Of a DNA stretch of 64,000 nt, positions 42,287 through 51,859 are shown in pieces. The stretch's first letter is position 1, and the number at the start of each line of letters is the position of its first letter. The position numbers were made by a program, and so were the translations under genes. The notes under the pieces were generated by a model, which worked only from the letters and a program-made list of their open reading frames with translations, was not told the DNA's origin and ran no database searches. Origin of the DNA: Tautonia marina (lineage in GTDB: Bacteria; Planctomycetota; Planctomycetia; Isosphaerales; Isosphaeraceae). The stretch covers positions 186,001 through 250,000 of the forward strand of contig NZ_WEZF01000003.1 in the NCBI RefSeq assembly GCF_009177065.1, written 5' to 3'.

Positions 42287-44863
42287 ATGACCACGGGATG
42301 CCCAGGAGAGGCCTCGCTTCGGGGCTTCCTCGAGCGCGAGGGTGACCAACTCGACGCAGAGGCCATCGAGAAACACGTCTCGAACTGCGATGCATGTCAG
42401 GCCCTACTCGATCTCTGGACCGACCTACCCTCTGAGTTCCAGAGTTGGCTCACCGGACTCGACGACGCAAACCATGACGAAACCCCGGTCGGACGGCTGC
42501 TCGATGATCGCATCCGATCGGCGCTTCTCAAGTGCAATGCCCAGACCTCGCACGACAAGGATGACGAGAGGCCGTGCCTCGATCGGGTTGGCCCCTATCG
42601 TATTCAGCGTCGCTCCGGAGCCGGAGGGATGGGCATCGTATTTGAAGCGGTCGATACGAGACTCGGCCGCCGGGTGGCTCTGAAGATGATTTTGGGCTCG
42701 GCCGAGGGCTCGGGGCCCGTGCCAGTTGATCGCTTTCGGCGTGAGGGGGCAGTGCTGGCGGCCCTGAACCATCCAAACATTGTCCCTGTTTACGAAGTGG
42801 GAGAACACAACGGCCAGCCGTATCTCGTCCTGGAGTTCGTCCCCGGAGGCACTCTCTCCCAGCGGGCCGGAGGCCGCCCTTTGCCTCCCCGAGAGGCAGC
42901 CCGGGTGGTCGGTACCCTCGCCGGTGCGGTCCAGTACGCCCATGAGCAGGGAGTCATCCATCGAGACCTGAAGCCGGGGAACATCCTGTTGAAACCGACC
43001 CCGGGATCGAGTGTCGGAGGGGAGACCGACGACCGTCCTCCGATCGGAGGCGAATGGCTGATGATCGCCGACTTCGGCCTGGCCCGATGGCGGCGTGATC
43101 TGGCCGAGCTGACCCGATCTGGCCAACCGGTTGGCACCCCGGCCTACATGGCCCCGGAACAGGCCGCGGGCCTCGGCGAAGGGATCGGCCCTGCCGTCGA
43201 CATCTACGCGCTGGGCGTCATCCTCTACGAACTGCTCACGGGTCGCCCCCCCTTTCAGGCCGAGACCATCGCCAGCACCCTGCGGATGGTCCAGGAATCG
43301 GACGCCCTCTCACCTCGGACCCTCCAGCCGGGAGTTCCCCGAGATCTGGAGACGATTACCCTGAAGTGCCTGGATAAAGACCCTCGCCGACGATACGCCA
43401 GCGCCGGGGCTCTGGCGGCCGACCTCGATCGCTTCCTGGAGCATCGCTCGATCGTCGCCCGGCCGATTCGACCGGCCGGACGTGCCTGGCGCTGGTGCCG
43501 CCGCAATCCTGGGTTCGCGGCCGTCCTCGCCATCACCGCCGCCCTGCTTGTGGCTCTGGTTGTCGGCTCCATCTCCTTCGCCATCGTCCAGGCCGACCTC
43601 CGCCGCCAGACCGAGCTTCGCGAACGCCAGGCCCGCCAGAATGCCGCCGACGCCCGAGCCGCCCGCGACCTCGCCAGTCTCAGCCTTCAGCGTGCCCTGA
43701 CCGGTTACTCCAGCGTCGTCGACGGCGTGCTGGCCATCAGCCCATTTGATAACCCAAAGGTCCGTTCCGTCCAGGACACCGGCCACCGAATTCTGTCGGA
43801 ATGGTGTGTCGAGTATCTTGATTCCTTGCAGCCGGGCGTCGCCTGGACGATCGCCGATATCCAGGTCGCCCTCACGCTCGCCCGGGTTCGGTACGATCTC
43901 GACCAGGAGTCCGAGGCCGAGCCTCTCCTGTCCGAGGCCTGGGAAGCGGCCCGGAGGCTGGGCGGGTTCGACCAGAGTGATTCCAGGGCAATCCAGCTTC
44001 TGGCGGTCTCATCCATGCGACTGGGCAATACGCTCAATCAGAAGGGCCGTCAGAGCGATGCGATCAAGTCCTATGAATTGTCCGACCGCCTCCTCGTGGA
44101 CCTGCTCCGCGCCGATCCCGGCGAGTCATATTATCTCAATATGCGATTCGGACTCCTCGGCAACCTCGCGTCGACGCTCGCCAGGCTCGGCCGTGTGGAG
44201 GAGGCGATTCAGGCAGAGCGGGAGGGCATCCGGATGCTGGAGGCACTGGTGGAGACCCACCCGGGTGATTCGAACCACCCGATCGAGCTTGGTCTCCGGG
44301 CCGCCCGAGTCGGGAGGCTGCACCTCGACTCCGGGCAGTGGGAGGATGCCTGGTCTACCCTCTCCACGGCCCTCGAACAGTTGGAACTCGTGCCTGCCGA
44401 CTCCCCTCGAATCAACGAGGTTCGCAAGGCGCAAATCAATGGACTTCGAGCACGGGCACGGGCCGGCTACCACCTCGGCCGCCTCGAAGCCGTTGTGCCC
44501 GACCTCGAGAGGGCTCTCTCGATGACCAGGAATCCGAGAGAGCGATGGGAACTGCAAATTCAATCCATCGAGGCCCGGGTCCGGGTTGGAATTCTGGACG
44601 GTGCTGTCGATGACGCGGAGGCCCTCCTTGCGGACACCGAAGCAGTCACCGCGTACCCCCTGGAGATTGCAAATGTGTTCGCCCTGCTCGCTGGCGATCC
44701 GTCCCTCCCCCCTCCGGCCCACGAACTCCTGAAGGAAAAAGTGGTCCAGCTCATCAAGACGGCACAATCCACCGGAAGGCTCAACGACCCTGACGTGATA
44801 AAGGAGCTTTTCGTGGCTCCCGACCTCGCTCCGCTCCGATCCCTGCTCAACTCGCCCCAGTGA
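42287..44863 (+). CDS. Receptor-like Ser/Thr protein kinase with zinc finger and TPR-like domain
   Basis: Residues 30-40 contain HVSNCDACQALL, a His-x3-Cys-x2-Cys anti-sigma-type zinc finger. The kinase domain (102-390) has the Gly loop GAGGMGIVFE, ALKM (Lys133), HRDLKPGN (about 225), DFGLAR (about 263) and APEQ. A single transmembrane helix follows (FAAVLAITAALLVALVVG, about 410). The rest is an extracytoplasmic or periplasmic TPR-like helical domain. At 858 residues it is typical of planctomycete kinases. It should act with the adjacent ECF sigma factor: the zinc finger may bind it and the kinase may modify it. Confidence 0.92.
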   Translation: MTTGCPGEASLRGFLEREGDQLDAEAIEKHVSNCDACQALLDLWTDLPSEFQSWLTGLDDANHDETPVGRLLDDRIRSALLKCNAQTSHDKDDERPCLDRVGPYRIQRRSGAGGMGIVFEAVDTRLGRRVALKMILGSAEGSGPVPVDRFRREGAVLAALNHPNIVPVYEVGEHNGQPYLVLEFVPGGTLSQRAGGRPLPPREAARVVGTLAGAVQYAHEQGVIHRDLKPGNILLKPTPGSSVGGETDDRPPIGGEWLMIADFGLARWRRDLAELTRSGQPVGTPAYMAPEQAAGLGEGIGPAVDIYALGVILYELLTGRPPFQAETIASTLRMVQESDALSPRTLQPGVPRDLETITLKCLDKDPRRRYASAGALAADLDRFLEHRSIVARPIRPAGRAWRWCRRNPGFAAVLAITAALLVALVVGSISFAIVQADLRRQTELRERQARQNAADARAARDLASLSLQRALTGYSSVVDGVLAISPFDNPKVRSVQDTGHRILSEWCVEYLDSLQPGVAWTIADIQVALTLARVRYDLDQESEAEPLLSEAWEAARRLGGFDQSDSRAIQLLAVSSMRLGNTLNQKGRQSDAIKSYELSDRLLVDLLRADPGESYYLNMRFGLLGNLASTLARLGRVEEAIQAEREGIRMLEALVETHPGDSNHPIELGLRAARVGRLHLDSGQWEDAWSTLSTALEQLELVPADSPRINEVRKAQINGLRARARAGYHLGRLEAVVPDLERALSMTRNPRERWELQIQSIEARVRVGILDGAVDDAEALLADTEAVTAYPLEIANVFALLAGDPSLPPPAHELLKEKVVQLIKTAQSTGRLNDPDVIKELFVAPDLAPLRSLLNSPQ

Positions 44864-44899
44864 CGAACGAGTCTCGGTCCTCGTCAGCTGCGTTCATGA

Positions 44900-46579
44900 T
44901 CAGAAATAAAGCTGGAACCGCAGCCAGAACATATCGGCCGTCTCCTGGAAGCGTCCCGGAGCGTAGAGGACAGGGTCGTCGAAGCCGCCGTGCAGCCAGA
45001 ACATGTAAATCTTGACGTATTCGTTCCAGTACCAGTTCACTCCCAGCTCCGTCGTGGCGGCCTGGTTCGACCAGAGGTTTCGGTCGGCCAGTCCGGCGTT
45101 AAAGACCTCCTCGCCCATCGCCAGTGTGCTGAAGCGACCGGTCAGCTCCCAGGCCCCCAACCCTCGCCGCTGACCCTTCCGGGTGGGGATGAGCGGACGG
45201 AGCGGGTAGAGGCGAGTCCGGCGCTCGACTTCCTCGCCGGTCAGGAAGTAACCCCCGGCGACGTAGAATCCTGAGAACGGCACCCGGGTTGACCCGGCCG
45301 CAGGCGAGGCCGCGTAGCCGCCGTAGCCGTACTGCCACTCGCCGATCAGGGACAGGCTCTGATGGAAATAGGCCGCGTGGACCGAGCCGATCAGGCGGTC
45401 GCCTCGCTCCTGGACTCCTCGGTTGAGAATCAGGAACGGCACCGTGCCCGCACCCGGGATGTCTGCGTTTGGCGAACCGCCGCCGATCCGAAACGATGCC
45501 GGGACAGGCGGCTGGTCCTGGCGACCAAAAGCGACCGAGGCGCCCAGGTTCAGGAATCGGGCCATCGGCAACCCTTCGGATTGCTGAAACGGCCGGGCGT
45601 TGACATAGCCGACCAGGTCCAGAGCATTGTTGAACGCCTCGAACGAATTGCGCGAGCCGTTGAAAACACCGGCTGCATAGTCGAGCCGCTTGTCAAAGAG
45701 GTAGCCCCATCCCATCGCGCCGAACTGGCGGTTGAGGGACAGATTGGTGGTAAAGATCGACCGCTCGGGCGTTAGCAGCCAGTAGTTCGAGATCGCGAAC
45801 TGATCGTAAAACATGGGGGTGAAGAATCGGCCCAGGCGGAGCTCGAAGCGGTCGTCGAAATGGAGGTTGACGAAGGCGTTCAGGATGTTCAGGGTCCCGA
45901 AGCCGCGATTGATCGAGAATTCGTACTCGATCGGTCGGGTGAAATTTCCACTGAAGAAGATCCGCTGCCGAGGGAGGAAGATGCCGCTGTTGGCCGGCTG
46001 CTGGTCGATCGGGTCCCAGAATCGGCCCTCGATCTGGGACTCATAATGAATCCGAAGCCGAAATTTTCCCTCGTCGGACTGGAGCAGGAACCCGCCCAGC
46101 TCGGCAATGCTCGGCCTCGGATAGCCCGGGATCGGGTCAACAGGCGCGAGTTGCTCCTCGGTGTAGTCGGGAACCGGGGTCTCGACGGTGGCCGGGTCGG
46201 CGGGCATCGGGGCCGCGGGGGCTGCATCGTCAACCGGAAGCTCTGGATCATCGCCGATGCGGATTCGGCCCGAGACCTCGTCGAGCCGTTGAAGGATCAA
46301 CTGCATCTGCTCGGAATGCTCGGCCCTCGTCCGCATCAGTTCCTCGGCGAGCGCCTGGTTTTGACGCTCCATCTCGAGGAGCCGTTCGGCGAGCTGCTCC
46401 ACGGTCACCCCTGGCGAGTCACCGACCTCTGCCGGGGCCATCGCCGCGCCCGCACGGGGCAACGACGGCGGCGGCCCAAGGGGTTCCTGCGCCCGAACAA
46501 GGGTGCAACCAATCGCAACGCCCCCCCAGACGACAAGCACGCCCCCCCAAGACCTCGCAGCGGTCAATCGGGATCGCAC
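44900..46579 (-). CDS. Phosphate-selective porin (OprP/OprO-like)
   Basis: After a signal sequence (ARSWGGVLVVWGGVAIGCTL), a coiled-coil of about 40 residues (VEQLAERLLEMERQNQALAE) probably trimerises or anchors to peptidoglycan. A Pro/Asp-rich linker follows. Then a porin O/P-type barrel carries RIHYESQIEGRFW and LRLGRFFTPMFYDQFAISNY and ends in aromatic LRFQLYF. I chose the GTG at 46579, preceded by a GGAGAGG, to expose the signal; the frame is open to 46777. Substrate selectivity is not visible. Confidence 0.82.
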   Translation of the reverse strand: MRSRLTAARSWGGVLVVWGGVAIGCTLVRAQEPLGPPPSLPRAGAAMAPAEVGDSPGVTVEQLAERLLEMERQNQALAEELMRTRAEHSEQMQLILQRLDEVSGRIRIGDDPELPVDDAAPAAPMPADPATVETPVPDYTEEQLAPVDPIPGYPRPSIAELGGFLLQSDEGKFRLRIHYESQIEGRFWDPIDQQPANSGIFLPRQRIFFSGNFTRPIEYEFSINRGFGTLNILNAFVNLHFDDRFELRLGRFFTPMFYDQFAISNYWLLTPERSIFTTNLSLNRQFGAMGWGYLFDKRLDYAAGVFNGSRNSFEAFNNALDLVGYVNARPFQQSEGLPMARFLNLGASVAFGRQDQPPVPASFRIGGGSPNADIPGAGTVPFLILNRGVQERGDRLIGSVHAAYFHQSLSLIGEWQYGYGGYAASPAAGSTRVPFSGFYVAGGYFLTGEEVERRTRLYPLRPLIPTRKGQRRGLGAWELTGRFSTLAMGEEVFNAGLADRNLWSNQAATTELGVNWYWNEYVKIYMFWLHGGFDDPVLYAPGRFQETADMFWLRFQLYF

Positions 46580-47051
46580 GATCGCGCATCCTCTCCGAGA
46601 GGGACCGACCAGCGGCGACCGGCACCGGGAACCCCGAGGGCCAGGCACACCCGTCCGATCGTCCGAGCTGGGCTGTCCCAGGATCGCCTTTGCTCCAGGT
46701 CCACCCCAACCCTCCGGGGTGTGGTCGATGAGTCGACCTGTCACGCGCGGCTCCGGGCGGCCGACCATAACCGGCATTCAAATGCGTTGCAATCCGGATT
46801 CCGACCTGCCAATCACCATCGCCTGGAGACCGACATCCAACGCTCGATCCGAAGAAGCCAAATCGATTCACTTGCGAATGAGAGACGCAAGGGCGATCGA
46901 GCTTCGTCGTCAGACGACCTCGAACGGTACGACGACGGCGGCGAAATTTGCCTCGGCCGAAACTTTTCATCCGTGATTCGGGTACAGTGCTCAACAGACG
47001 TCCGCAGGGCGATCCCGGAGTCGTCACGTTCCTGAACGCCGAGATCACGCC
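46580..47051. other. Divergent intergenic region
   Basis: This lies between the minus-strand porin and the plus-strand membrane gene. I see no gene and no clear promoter consensus. Frames crossing it are Arg/Pro-rich and random-looking. Confidence 0.4.
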
Positions 47052-47759
47052 ATGACCGAATCCGAGCCGAATCGAACAGCGTCATCGGCCGGACCGACGC
47101 TCGCTACGATCATGGTGGCCATCCTCGTGATTCAGGCGACGGGCTGGGCCTCAGGGCTGAGAGGGAAGACGCTGGCTGAGGCAGTCGAGCGGGGCGCCGC
47201 CCGGGTTGAGGCACAATCGGTCGGCGAGGTGGCCGAGGCGGACATCCGCCGGGCAATCGACAACCAGCGGTCGAGCCTGCGGTTCTGGGCGGTTCTGTCG
47301 GCCGTCGGCGACTTCGTCGTCGAACCGTTGGCACCGGCGCTCAGGGCCGTGCTAGCGGCCTCAGGCTTTGCCGCCATCGCGGCCCTCTCGGGCAGGCCGG
47401 TTCGTTATGCCGAGGCGATGGCGGAGGCGGCCGCGGCCCAATGGTTCTGGGTGATCGGACTCGGCGTTCAAGTTACGCTGATGATTGTGATGGACCGGAC
47501 GGAGGTTGAGACGTCTCTGGTCCTGTGGCTCCCGCCAGGCTCCTATCCGGCGGTCTCCTGGATTGCCGCGAGGCAATTCGACCTCTTCGCCCTCCTCGGG
47601 TGGATCGCGGTCGGCCGGTCCGGCTGGCGGCTCGGCCTGGTCGGTCCGGTGACGGCGGGAGGGGTTTGTCTGCTGCTTTGGGGGATCGAGGCGTCGCTCC
47701 GAATTGGTATGGCGACTCTCTGCGGCGCCGCCATCCGGGCGACGCTGATGCCTCGTTAA
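47052..47759 (+). CDS. Polytopic membrane protein, hypothetical (235 aa)
   Basis: Five or so hydrophobic segments, e.g. LATIMVAILVIQATGWASGL near the start, FAAIAALSG, WFWVIGLGVQVTLMIVM and LVGPVTAGGVCLLLWGI. A short amphipathic helix follows the first segment. I do not recognise the family; the layout recalls Yip1-type proteins. It begins 38 bp upstream of the MacA-like gene and is likely co-transcribed with the efflux system. Confidence 0.65.
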   Translation: MTESEPNRTASSAGPTLATIMVAILVIQATGWASGLRGKTLAEAVERGAARVEAQSVGEVAEADIRRAIDNQRSSLRFWAVLSAVGDFVVEPLAPALRAVLAASGFAAIAALSGRPVRYAEAMAEAAAAQWFWVIGLGVQVTLMIVMDRTEVETSLVLWLPPGSYPAVSWIAARQFDLFALLGWIAVGRSGWRLGLVGPVTAGGVCLLLWGIEASLRIGMATLCGAAIRATLMPR

Positions 47760-47797
47760 CGGTCGGAAGGTTGGCGGATTGAGAGGACACGACGACG

Positions 47798-49099
47798 ATG
47801 CGACGTACTTTGCTCCTGGGCTCCGGTCTGATCATTCTGGTCGTCGCCCTTGCTGCCGCAAACCTCCGGAGGGACGGGAGCCTCTACGAGCTTGACTGGC
47901 AACTGATGAGGACACCGCCACGCGAGGTCGAGCTGGCGACCCCTGTTCGGGCTGAGATCGTCGAAACGATCTCGGCCACCGGTACGGTTGAGCCGGTCGA
48001 GGAGGCCGAGATTGCTCCTCAGGTGGTTGGCCGAGTCGTGGCGGTGCATGTGGAGGATGGGGATCGGGTCTCAGCGGGCGACCTCCTGGTGCAGCTTGAT
48101 CCGACGGAGGCCCAGGCTCGGCTCGCATCGGCCGAGGCGAGGATTGATCGGCTCCGAGCCCTGATTGTCGATGCCGAGGAAGATGTCCAGAAAGCCACGC
48201 GCGACCTGGATCGAACCGGAACACTGGCCACCCGCAACGTCGCAACACCGACCGAACTGGCCGACGCCCGGAGCATTCTGGCCAAGTCTCAGGCCTCGCT
48301 CGACGTGGCCCGAAACGAGTTGATCGAGAGCGAGGCCATGCGGCGCATGAGCCAGCAGGAATTGCAATACACGGAGATCCGGGCCCCGATTGACGGCGTC
48401 GTCGCCGACTGCGAAGTTGAGGTCGGGGAGGTTGCCATCGCGGGCACGACCAACCTGCCGGGAGCCCTGCTGATGTCCATCCTCAACCCTGATCTCATGC
48501 AGGTCCGCGCCGACGTGGATGAGACCGACGTTCCCCTCGTTCGAGCCGGCCAGCCCGCCCGAATCTACCTCCAGGCCGACCTGCTGACGGCCATTCCCGG
48601 CGTGGTCGGTCGCGTGGCACCCCGAGGGAGGCTGGAGCAGGAGGTCGTCACGTTTGAGACGATCATCCGCGATGAGGGCGGCGACGATTCTCCCCTTCGC
48701 CCCGGCATGACGGCCACGGTCGAGATCGAGGTCCGCCGCGCCGCCGACGTCCTAAGCGTCCCCGTCCAGGCCGTCGTGCAACGCAGGCGCAAGGATCTCC
48801 CAGACTCTCAAGCCCTCCAGGCGTGGCTCGATCGGCACCCGCTGGCCCCCGGCGAGGCGGTCACGGATCTCGGCGCTCGCTACGTGACAACCTCCTTCGT
48901 GGCAATCGACGGAAAGGCCCGGGCCCGTCCTGTCGAAGTCGGTCTGAGCGACGAACGCCGCGTCGAGATCCGAAGCGGGCTCGAGCCCGACGACCTCGTC
49001 ATCGTCGGCCCGTTTCGCACGCTCGACGAACTCAAAGATGGCGATCCGATCATCGAGGCCGAACCCGACACAGTGACCGAGATCGAGCAGACGCCGTGA
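47798..49099 (+). CDS. HlyD/MacA-type periplasmic adaptor
   Basis: This is the membrane-fusion partner of an ABC efflux pump. An N-terminal anchor (LLLGSGLIILVVALAAANL) is followed by a lipoyl half-motif (ISATGTVEPVEEAEIAPQV, GRVVAVHVEDGDRVSAGDLL). Then come a long coiled-coil hairpin (residues about 100-190), a second lipoyl half (YTEIRAPIDGVVADCEVEVG) and a beta-barrel/MP domain. It shares a GTGA overlap with the ATPase gene, so the two are translationally coupled. Together with the next two genes it forms a MacAB-like tripartite pump; the outer channel is not in the window. Confidence 0.88.
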   Translation: MRRTLLLGSGLIILVVALAAANLRRDGSLYELDWQLMRTPPREVELATPVRAEIVETISATGTVEPVEEAEIAPQVVGRVVAVHVEDGDRVSAGDLLVQLDPTEAQARLASAEARIDRLRALIVDAEEDVQKATRDLDRTGTLATRNVATPTELADARSILAKSQASLDVARNELIESEAMRRMSQQELQYTEIRAPIDGVVADCEVEVGEVAIAGTTNLPGALLMSILNPDLMQVRADVDETDVPLVRAGQPARIYLQADLLTAIPGVVGRVAPRGRLEQEVVTFETIIRDEGGDDSPLRPGMTATVEIEVRRAADVLSVPVQAVVQRRRKDLPDSQALQAWLDRHPLAPGEAVTDLGARYVTTSFVAIDGKARARPVEVGLSDERRVEIRSGLEPDDLVIVGPFRTLDELKDGDPIIEAEPDTVTEIEQTP

Positions 49100-49851
49100 T
49101 CGCAGACGAACCCTTCCCATCCGACTCGGGGGTGATCGGTGGCGAGTCGCCGCCGGTCATTCTTCTCCAGGGCATTACCAAAACCTATCTGATGGGCACA
49201 GAGAAGGTGCGGGCCCTCGACGGAGTCGACCTCCGGATCGACGCGAACGAGTTCGTGGCGATCATGGGGCCTTCGGGATCGGGGAAATCGACCCTGATGA
49301 ATATCGTCGGCCTGCTTGACGTCCCGACGAGCGGCCAGTACTGGCTCGCCGGTCGGGACGTGGCCCGCCTCTCGCAGTCGGAGCAGGCCCGGGAGCGGGG
49401 CCGGCGGATTGGCTTCGTCTTCCAGACCTTCGAGCTGCTCCCCAGACAAACGGCGCTGCGGAACGTCGAGCTTCCGCTGGTCTACTCCGGCGTCCGAGAC
49501 CGTCGCGCCCGGGCTGTCGAGGCGTTACGCCAGGTCGGGCTGGCCGACCGTATGGGTCATCGCCCGAACCAGATGTCAGGGGGCCAGCGGCAGCGGGTCG
49601 CGATTGCTCGGGCCCTTGTGCAGAAGCCTGCCCTCATCCTGGCCGACGAGCCGACGGGGAATCTTGACACCCGCACAAGCGGCGAGATTCTCGACCTGTT
49701 CGACGACCTCCACGCCAAGGGGCAGACCATCGTGCTCGTCACCCACGAGCCGGACATCGCCGCTCGCTGCCGACGAGTCGTGCGACTCCGAGACGGCCGG
49801 GTCGAGTCCGACGATCCGAGCGGATCGGACGGAGGAGCACTCGGATGCTGA
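49096..49851 (+). CDS. ABC transporter ATP-binding protein, MacB-type
   Basis: A 251-residue ATPase: Walker A GPSGSGKST, Q-loop FQTFELLP, signature MSGGQRQRVAIARAL, Walker B LILADEPTGNLD, and H-loop THEPD. These match the LolD/MacB ATPase class. The start is a GTG overlapping the adaptor stop. The end overlaps the permease start by 7 bases. Confidence 0.93.
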   Translation: MIADEPFPSDSGVIGGESPPVILLQGITKTYLMGTEKVRALDGVDLRIDANEFVAIMGPSGSGKSTLMNIVGLLDVPTSGQYWLAGRDVARLSQSEQARERGRRIGFVFQTFELLPRQTALRNVELPLVYSGVRDRRARAVEALRQVGLADRMGHRPNQMSGGQRQRVAIARALVQKPALILADEPTGNLDTRTSGEILDLFDDLHAKGQTIVLVTHEPDIAARCRRVVRLRDGRVESDDPSGSDGGALGC

Positions 49852-51059
49852 TCCTCGCCAACGTCCACACGGCACTCGAACAGATCTGGGCGAACAAGCT
49901 GCGATCGGTGCTGACGGTCGTGGGGATCGTCATTGCCGTGACCTCGACGATCACCGTCGTCAGCGTCGTTCAAGGCTTCACCGGCTACGTGGCCGAGTTC
50001 CTTCAGGGGCTCGGGACGAATGCCATGTGGATCTGGCCGGAGCGGCCCGGAGGGGAAGCGGGCAAGCGACTCGGGCGGGTGACGCTCGACCTCCGTGATG
50101 TCGAGGCCCTGCGGACCGAGTGCTCCACGCTGCGATCCATCTCTCCCCTGATCCCCAGACCCTCGGTGCCCGTGGCGCTCGGTCGGACCGAGGTGACAAC
50201 CCAGCTTGAGGGTGTTTCAGCCGAGTACCACGCGATCCGCAACCTGCCGGTCGAGGTGGGTCGGCCCTTCGCGTTCCTCGACGTCGAGCGTCGTCATCCG
50301 GTCTGCATCCTCGGCCGGGAGGTCTTGCGGAAGCTCGACGCTGGGGATGATCTTGTCGGCCGGACGCTGCTTGTGGACGGTCGACGCTTCCGGGTCGTAG
50401 GCATCCTCGCCGAAAAGGGGAGCGTGCTGGGTAATAGCCAGGACGACCTCGTCTTGATTCCCTATACGGTCGCCCTGACCATGTACCCGGCCACCCGCAC
50501 TTCCATCGCCCTCACCGCCCGAGCCTTCGACGAGGAGCAGGTGCCCGAGGCCAAGGCACAGATCGTCAGCCTGCTCCGCCGTCGGCACCGTCTTGAAGCG
50601 TATCAGCCGAACGACTTTCAAATTCGCACGCAGGACGAATTGCTGACGGCCTTCAACAGCATCAGCATCGCGGCGACGGCGGTGCTGGCCGGAATCGTCG
50701 GCATCTCGCTGCTCGTCGGCGGCATCGGAATTATGAACGTGATGCTCGTCAGCGTCACCGAACGAACCCGAGAGATCGGCCTTCGCAAGGCCGTCGGCGC
50801 CCGTCGACGCGACATCATGCTCCAGTTCCTGACCGAGGCCGTCGGCCTGAGTCTCCTCGGTGGCGGCCTCGGTGTCGGCCTTGGTTATGCCATCACGGCG
50901 ATCGTCAGTCTCCATCCTCAGATGGTCGACGTGGCCGTCCCGCTCTGGGCCGTTGCCTTGGGCTTTGGCATCTCCGCCGGTACCGGGGTCGTCTTCGGCA
51001 TCCTTCCTGCCTTGAAGGCCGCCCTGCTGAATCCGATCGACGCCCTTCGGCATGAGTAG
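49845..51059 (+). CDS. ABC transporter permease, MacB-type (FtsX-like)
   Basis: A 404-residue permease with an N-terminal transmembrane helix (LRSVLTVVGIVIAVTSTITV), a large periplasmic MacB core domain and three C-terminal helices, including LLVGGIGIMNVMLVSVTERT followed by EIGLRKAVGARRRDI, the FtsX/MacB hallmark. It pairs with the separate ATPase, as in split MacB systems. A hairpin at 51071 follows its stop. Confidence 0.93.
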   Translation: MLILANVHTALEQIWANKLRSVLTVVGIVIAVTSTITVVSVVQGFTGYVAEFLQGLGTNAMWIWPERPGGEAGKRLGRVTLDLRDVEALRTECSTLRSISPLIPRPSVPVALGRTEVTTQLEGVSAEYHAIRNLPVEVGRPFAFLDVERRHPVCILGREVLRKLDAGDDLVGRTLLVDGRRFRVVGILAEKGSVLGNSQDDLVLIPYTVALTMYPATRTSIALTARAFDEEQVPEAKAQIVSLLRRRHRLEAYQPNDFQIRTQDELLTAFNSISIAATAVLAGIVGISLLVGGIGIMNVMLVSVTERTREIGLRKAVGARRRDIMLQFLTEAVGLSLLGGGLGVGLGYAITAIVSLHPQMVDVAVPLWAVALGFGISAGTGVVFGILPALKAALLNPIDALRHE

Positions 51060-51070
51060 TTGTTGAAGCC

Positions 51071-51103
51071 GGGGCAGCTGATCTTCCAATGATCAGCTGC
51101 CCC
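51071..51103 (+). terminator. Strong hairpin after the efflux operon
   Basis: GGGGCAGCTGATC (51071-51083) and GATCAGCTGCCCC (51091-51103) are perfectly complementary around a 7-nt loop. No T-run follows, so termination may need Rho, or the hairpin may be an mRNA 3' stabiliser. The IS3 remnant starts about 50 bp later, so an IS end could also be involved. Confidence 0.5.
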
Positions 51104-51144
51104 AAAGTTCGGGCGACATGAAAATTGGCCTCGCTTCATCCCGG

Positions 51145-51530
51145 GCCATAGAGGGTAGCTGGTCAGACACAAGGGTGTGGGGCGGCTGATGGCCCGGATG
51201 GACCGAGAGGCGATCGTTTTCGGTCCACGCACCAGCACGCGAGACCCGGACCATGTGATCTACCCGTATCCGCTCCGAGGGCTGCCGATCGACCACCGCG
51301 ATCAGATCTGGTCCACCGACATCACCTCCATTCCGCTGGAGCGGGGCTTCATGGATCGGATCTCGCAGATCGACTGGTTCCGCCAATCCGTACTCTGCTG
51401 GCGGCTGTCGAACACGCTCGACGGCCGGTTCTTCCCGGAGGTCTGGGAAACAGTCCAGAGCGGAGGTCGGCCCGCGAACTTCAAAACCGATCAGGGAGTG
51501 CAGTTCACGGCGAGGGGACGGCCTTGAGGG
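51145..51530 (+). pseudogene. IS3-family transposase (rve integrase) fragment
   Basis: The peptide GRLMARMDREAI, then YPYPLRGLPID and QIWSTDITSIPLERGFM, then SVLCWRLSNTL, and finally FKTDQGVQFT is the central and C-terminal catalytic core of an IS3-type orfB transposase. The first catalytic Asp (STDIT) and the TDQG Asp are present, but the N-terminus and the rest of the C-terminus are gone. It is a dead remnant. Confidence 0.8.
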
Positions 51531-51859
51531 GTGACACGTCAAATCCGGCCCGAGTAGACTCGACAGGAGGGGGCTACGTTCAAGGTTTCTGACGCGAGAA
51601 ACCATTGACATCCATGATCCTAAAACAATTGAGAGTACGGAGTTCCTCAAATGGTGTCGATCGGAGGTGCATGGCTTTCGAGAGGGGTGGGGGAGACAGA
51701 GTGTTCACATTGATTGAGAGGGGCTTTCCCTCGATGAGCCGTTGCCGTGGTGACGGAAGTCAGCGATTACGAGTGGGCGATCCGTTGGCGACAGACGCTC
51801 TTTTTCGACACACGTTCAATTGGCAACGTTGCGACCTTTAACTTCACAAGACCTTACCA
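51531..51859. other. Gap after the IS remnant, no gene
   Basis: Lower GC than the surroundings. Only random-looking short frames are present. The upstream sequence of the exchanger gene probably holds its promoter. Confidence 0.4.
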
